Assembly (NCBI GenBank): GCA_023245265.1
Contig: JAHFKQ010000023.1
Coordinates: 1-11,921 of the forward strand
Length of the DNA: 11,921 bases
Direction: 5' to 3'
Source of the DNA: Candidatus Collierbacteria bacterium
Lineage (GTDB): Bacteria > Patescibacteriota > Microgenomatia > UBA1400 > MFAQ01
The translations under genes were made by a program, and so were the position numbers. Under the pieces are notes generated by a model that was given only the letters and a program-made list of their open reading frames with translations, did not search any database and had not been told where the DNA came from. Positions 11,183 to 11,921 of the stretch are shown piece after piece; the first letter of the stretch is position 1; each line of letters opens with the position of its first letter.

Positions 11183-11921
11183 TTAGGAGATGGTTTTGAA
11201 GGCCTCGAGAGTGAACTCAAGCATCTCATCGAGCCGGCCTTCCATGATTTCCTTGAGGTTGTGCCAAGATTTGTCGATACGATGGTCGGTGAGCCTGTTT
11301 TGGGGGAAATTGTAGGTTTTGACCTTCTCTGCGCGCATGCCGGAACCAACAGCCTGGGATCGTTTGTCGGACTGGGCGCTGAGGCGTTTTTCTTCTTCTT
11401 TTTGCCAGATCTTGGCCCGGATCATATTGAGGGCAATCTCTTTGTTTCGAGCCTGGTAGCGTTCCTCGTGGACAAAGACGGTGAGGCCGGTCGGGAGGTG
11501 AGTCAGACGGACGGCCGTGTTCACCTTGTTCACATTTTGGCCTCCGGGGCCGCCAGCCCGGGTAAATTGCCACTCCAAGTCTTGGTCCCTTACTTCCAGC
11601 TGATTAGGTTTAATCTCGGGCAGGACAGCCACTGTAGCGGTGCTGGTATGTATCCGTCCGGCAGACTCGGTATCCGGCACTCGCTGGACTCGGTGGACGC
11701 CGGACTCATATTGAAATGTCTCATAAGCACCATGATCCCAGAGAGAACGATCCGGACGGCTAACTTTGATAACCCCTTCGTCGATGGCCTCAATAGTAAA
11801 GCCGTGGTTCTGGGCAAAACGGGAGTACATGCGGAGAAGGTCCCCGGCAAAGATCTTGGACTCGTCACCACCGGCCGCTCCTCGAATCTCGACGATGGCA
11901 GGGGAGTTGTCGAAGTTTTCC
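11183..11921 (-). CDS. prfA: Peptide chain release factor 1 (5' end beyond the window)
   Basis: Recognises UAA and UAG stop codons and triggers peptide release. About 246 codons are present; the frame is open to the window end, so roughly the first 100 residues of a usual 350-360 are missing. Visible marks are the [29 protein letters not shown] block of domain 2, the anticodon-like PxT loop as PDT within [18 protein letters not shown] (RF1 type; RF2 would have SPF), and the catalytic GGQ in [25 protein letters not shown]. The C-terminal part has the usual [29 protein letters not shown] segment. An internal ATG at 11830 is not the start, because conserved RF1 sequence continues upstream in frame. 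No hairpin terminator is visible in the 30 nt after the stop. Since TGA also serves as a stop here, an RF2 should exist elsewhere in the genome. Confidence 0.96.
   Translation of the reverse strand, partial: ENFDNSPAIVEIRGAAGGDESKIFAGDLLRMYSRFAQNHGFTIEAIDEGVIKVSRPDRSLWDHGAYETFQYESGVHRVQRVPDTESAGRIHTSTATVAVLPEIKPNQLEVRDQDLEWQFTRAGGPGGQNVNKVNTAVRLTHLPTGLTVFVHEERYQARNKEIALNMIRAKIWQKEEEKRLSAQSDKRSQAVGSGMRAEKVKTYNFPQNRLTDHRIDKSWHNLKEIMEGRLDEMLEFTLEAFKTIS

Noticed and set aside
1..11921. Alternative genetic code (UGA as Gly, as in some Patescibacteria)
   Set aside because: TGA ends the 6626-6937 and 3306-3638 genes at sensible positions next to a terminator or the next promoter, and conserved proteins contain no in-frame TGA.
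1..11921. tRNA, rRNA, CRISPR, insertion sequences, riboswitches
   Set aside because: All gaps are short and read as promoters, terminators and leaders; no regular repeats, no cloverleaf-like segment ending in CCA and no transposase-like product were seen.

Overview
The window looks like a compact piece of a Patescibacteria (Candidate Phyla Radiation) chromosome. Core genes (cysS, ychF, rpsF-ssb-rpsR, a C-terminal processing protease, prfA) are separated by small orphan membrane proteins and lineage-specific hypotheticals. Intergenic gaps are short; the longest is about 125 bases, so no stretch over 300 bases lacks a gene. The code is standard: TGA ends the genes at 6937 and 3306 and Trp is TGG. 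bS18 is not followed by rplI, which would fit groups such as Microgenomates where bL9 is reported missing, but the lineage assignment is inference.

Layout. 1-290 (-): N-terminal piece of a multi-pass membrane protein, probably GT-C-like. 372-1335 (+): two unrecognised soluble proteins and a terminator. 1384-2823 (+): cysteinyl-tRNA synthetase. 2855-3638 (-): two small hydrophobic proteins. 3745-4870 (+): a membrane-anchored beta-rich protein and a DoxX-family protein. 4959-5477 (+): a probable PD-(D/E)XK-type nuclease-fold protein. 5532-6578 (+): YchF GTPase, then a small membrane protein at 6626-6937. 7006-7182 (-): a tiny membrane protein whose longer apparent start lies inside its own promoter. 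7309-9596 (+): rpsF-ssb-rpsR-ctpA operon. 9634-10101 (-): a charged protein with a C-terminal membrane hairpin. 10185-11075 (-): a CPBP-family intramembrane protease. 11183-11921 (-): release factor 1, cut by the window end.

The most striking signal is in gene expression. Nine genes have a strong AGGAG/GGAGG Shine-Dalgarno 4-8 nt before the start, and four of these begin with TTG or GTG. The other nine genes whose starts are visible, including every recognised housekeeping gene, have no Shine-Dalgarno and all begin with ATG. Several of these carry a TAAAAT/TATACT -10 box exactly 6-7 nt before the ATG, which puts transcription initiation on the start codon (leaderless mRNA). Some of these -10 boxes sit directly behind the upstream terminator and have no -35 box. 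Two small minus-strand membrane genes instead have textbook TTGACA-N17-TATTAT/TAAAAT promoters that share a 14-nt element, and each has its own terminator.

No tRNA, rRNA, CRISPR array, insertion sequence or prophage-like module was seen.
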